From Deltaproteobacteria bacterium (GTDB lineage Bacteria; Myxococcota_A; UBA796; SXON01), in assembly GCA_014191855.1 (NCBI GenBank), contig BJHF01000069.1, forward strand, positions 1 to 35,562: 35,562 nucleotides of DNA, given 5' to 3'. Below the pieces are notes generated by a model. The model was not told the DNA's origin. It saw only the letters and a list, made by a program, of their open reading frames with translations, and ran no database searches. Below, one piece after another: positions 34,311 through 35,562 of the stretch. The position numbers were made by a program, and so were the translations under genes. Numbering within the stretch: the stretch's first letter is position 1; every line of letters starts with the position of its first letter.

Positions 34311-34514
34311 ATCAACCGGGGTCGACCTACTCGGCGGAGTAGCCTTACCCCGGTTGAACCTATCAACCGGGGTCGACCTACTCGGCGGAGTAGCCTTACC
34401 CCGGTTGAACCTATCAACCGGGGTCGACCTACTCGGCGGAGTAGCCTTACGCCGGTTGATCCTATCAACCGGGGTCGACCTACTCCGGGGAGTAGCCTTA
34501 CCCCGGTTGAACCT
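34311..34514. repeat. Four tandem 51-bp nested-hairpin units
   Basis: Four units of exactly 51 bp begin at 34311, 34362, 34413 and 34464. Units 1 and 2 are identical; units 3 and 4 each differ at two bases. Within each unit, TCAACCGGGGT pairs with ACCCCGGTTGA (in unit 1, 34312-34322 with 34347-34357), and inside that CTACTC pairs with GAGTAG (34327-34332 with 34337-34342) around a GGCG loop. In unit 3 one base pair of the outer arm is lost (G-G) but a change at the end creates a new A-T pair; in unit 4 both changes lie in the inner loop (GGCG to CGGG). Units are joined by ACCT, and a degraded fifth start follows at 34515. There is no T-tract, and it lies between convergent genes. Confidence 0.93.
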
Positions 34515-34568
34515 ATCCACCGCACTCACCCTGGCGCGGCCATCCATCGCCGAACCTTCCCCGGCCCG

Positions 34569-35562
34569 CTACCGCCCCGGCCGCTTCGGCATCCCCTTCC
34601 CCTGCCCCTTCTTCGGGCCCTTCACCGGCTTGGCAACCGGCGCCGGGGTCGGCGATGCCGGTGCGGGCGTCACCACCGGCGCGGCGGGAGCCGGTGGGGG
34701 AACGACGACCGGCGCAGGGGCTGGCGCTGACGGAGCCGAAGGCGCAACGACCGGCGCCGGGGTGGGCGCACCTGGAGCGGCTGGTGGCGCCGAGATCGTG
34801 ACGACGGGCGCTTCCCCGCGAGCCCACAGCACCCACGCCACACCCGCCGCGCTAACGCCGCCACAACCGAGGATGATCAGGACGATCGCGCCGAGGCCGA
34901 GGCCGAGTAGACCGCCGCCGCCGCCACCGGTCTCGGCCGGTGGAGCGGGGCGCCGCGGGGGAGAACGAGGCGCCGGTGCGGGGGGCGGAGCCGGGGTGCG
35001 GGCCGGATGTGGGAGGCGAATCGGCTCGGGGTCCACGGCGACGGGCTCGGGCTCAGGCTCCGGTAGCCGCGGAAGACTCCCCCCTCCGCCGCTCCGCGGC
35101 ACCTCCCCCCCGCTCCAGGCAGGGGAGGAAAGTACGAACGCCTCCGGGAGGGGCGGGGGCGCCACGGCGACGGGCTCGGCCTCGGGCTCGGGCTCAGGCT
35201 CCGGTAGCGGCAGGAGACTCCCCCCTCCGCCGCTCCGCGGCACCTCCCCCCCGCTCCAGGCAGGGGAGGAAAGTACGAACGCCTCCGGGAGGGGCGGCGG
35301 AGCGGGTGCGGGCTCCGGCTCGGGCAAGGGGGGCGGCACGGGCGCGGGTTCGGGCTCCACCTCCGGCTCGGGCAAGGGGGGCGGCGCAGCCGCAGGGACC
35401 GGGGGCGGCGCGGGAGCGGGTTCGGGTTCGGGCTCCGCCTCCGGCTCGGGCAAGGGCGGCGGCGCAGCCTCAGGGACCGGTGGCGGCGCGGGAGCGGGTG
35501 CGGGTGCGGGTTCGGGCTCCGGCACCGCCAAGGGGGGCGGCGCCGCCACAGCGACCGGGGGC
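34569..35562 (-). CDS. Pro/Glu/Ala-rich membrane protein, 5' end outside window
   Basis: At least 330 residues; the frame is open to the window edge, so the true start lies beyond 35562 and the GTG at 35549 is probably internal. The visible N-terminal two-thirds is low-complexity (PEPEPAPAPAP, PPPLPEPE) with two copies of an AFVLSSPAWSGGEVP segment. One transmembrane helix (LLGLGLGAIVLIILGCGG, about 110-120 residues before the C-terminus) is followed by an Ala/Pro/Val-rich tail ending in the basic KKGQGKGMPKRPGR. Pro/Glu-rich segments of this type often act as periplasm- or cytosol-spanning spacers. What precedes the repeat region is unknown, so no function is assigned. Confidence 0.7.
   Translation of the reverse strand, partial: PPVAVAAPPPLAVPEPEPAPAPAPAPPPVPEAAPPPLPEPEAEPEPEPAPAPPPVPAAAPPPLPEPEVEPEPAPVPPPLPEPEPAPAPPPLPEAFVLSSPAWSGGEVPRSGGGGSLLPLPEPEPEPEAEPVAVAPPPLPEAFVLSSPAWSGGEVPRSGGGGSLPRLPEPEPEPVAVDPEPIRLPHPARTPAPPPAPAPRSPPRRPAPPAETGGGGGGLLGLGLGAIVLIILGCGGVSAAGVAWVLWARGEAPVVTISAPPAAPGAPTPAPVVAPSAPSAPAPAPVVVPPPAPAAPVVTPAPASPTPAPVAKPVKGPKKGQGKGMPKRPGR
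35075..35297 (-). repeat. 141-bp-period duplication in the Pro/Glu-rich gene
   Basis: Bases 35075-35156 and 35216-35297 are identical over 82 bp at an offset of 141 bp (47 codons), with partial similarity beyond both ends. The unit encodes the AFVLSSPAWSGGEVP and SGGGGS segments, which differ in composition from the surrounding PEPEP repeat. The duplicated core includes CCTCC/GGAGG-type inverted sequence. Confidence 0.85.

Noticed and set aside
34311..34514. Integron attC-like sites, because arms contain AAC and GTT (GTTGAAC fits GTTRRRY)
   Set aside because: The matching RYYYAAC sequence on the other arm is not present, the units are much too similar and short for a cassette array, and no integrase or cassette gene is nearby.
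34311..34514. CRISPR array
   Set aside because: Units are contiguous with only ACCT between arms; there are no unique spacers and no cas genes.
33741..34730. Long open frames on both strands through the 51-bp array, coding 17-residue repeats such as NRGRPTRRSSLTPV or TPVDRFNRGK
   Set aside because: The unit is 51 bp, a multiple of three, so any frame without a stop in one unit stays open. The frames overlap the SGNH gene or the Pro/Glu-rich gene and have no start signal or family; the constraint visible is on pairing, not on codons.

Overview
This is high-GC, gene-dense DNA that most resembles a Gram-negative bacterium of the Myxococcota (former Deltaproteobacteria). Reasons: large lipoproteins with repeated Ig/PKD-like or FG-GAP-like domains, a MopE-type acidic metal-binding motif, a predicted outer-membrane barrel of a family frequent in myxobacteria next to a periplasmic TPR protein, an Omp85/TamB pair, and frequent GTG starts with 4-bp stop/start overlaps. 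The assignment comes from protein character only; there is no rRNA or marker gene to confirm it.

Layout. (1) 1-5226: two divergent surface lipoprotein genes, one of Ig/PKD-like domains and one of a MopE motif plus six FG-GAP-like repeats. (2) 20519 down to 5236, minus strand: eight tightly overlapping genes for TamB-like protein, Omp85 (BamA/TamA-like) protein, GT-C-like polytopic membrane protein, fused RDD-SpoIIM protein, small polytopic membrane protein, fused DUF4129-like/DUF4350-like protein, MoxR AAA+ ATPase and DUF58 protein. Six of the seven junctions are 4-bp NTGA overlaps, and these decide two unusual starts (TTG and CTG). (3) 20564-23305, plus strand: tRNA-Gly(CCC), a strong intrinsic terminator, then clpS-clpA. 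(4) 23355-28517, plus strand: a FapA/bactofilin-like beta-solenoid protein, a VWA lipoprotein, a beta-barrel protein and a TPR protein; the last two resemble parts of the myxobacterial Glt gliding/envelope apparatus. (5) 28571-33259: an orphan beta-class DNA methyltransferase, a 29-residue membrane microprotein abutting a small unknown gene, thiD overlapping that gene tail to tail, a small membrane protein, and a DEAD-box helicase with a DbpA-type C-terminus. (6) 33367-35562: an SGNH hydrolase, then a repeat-rich intergenic region (a G-rich 7-bp tandem repeat and four 51-bp nested-hairpin units), then the 3' part of a Pro/Glu-rich membrane protein gene that runs off the window.

How it fits together. 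Much of the window concerns the cell envelope. The minus-strand operon joins an outer-membrane insertion pair (Omp85 and TamB) to a MoxR-DUF58-SpoIIM-RDD-DUF4350 membrane module; co-expression is strongly suggested by the overlaps, but a joint function is inference. The most unusual DNA structure is the 51-bp hairpin array at 34311-34514. I see no CRISPR array, transposase, integrase or prophage gene.
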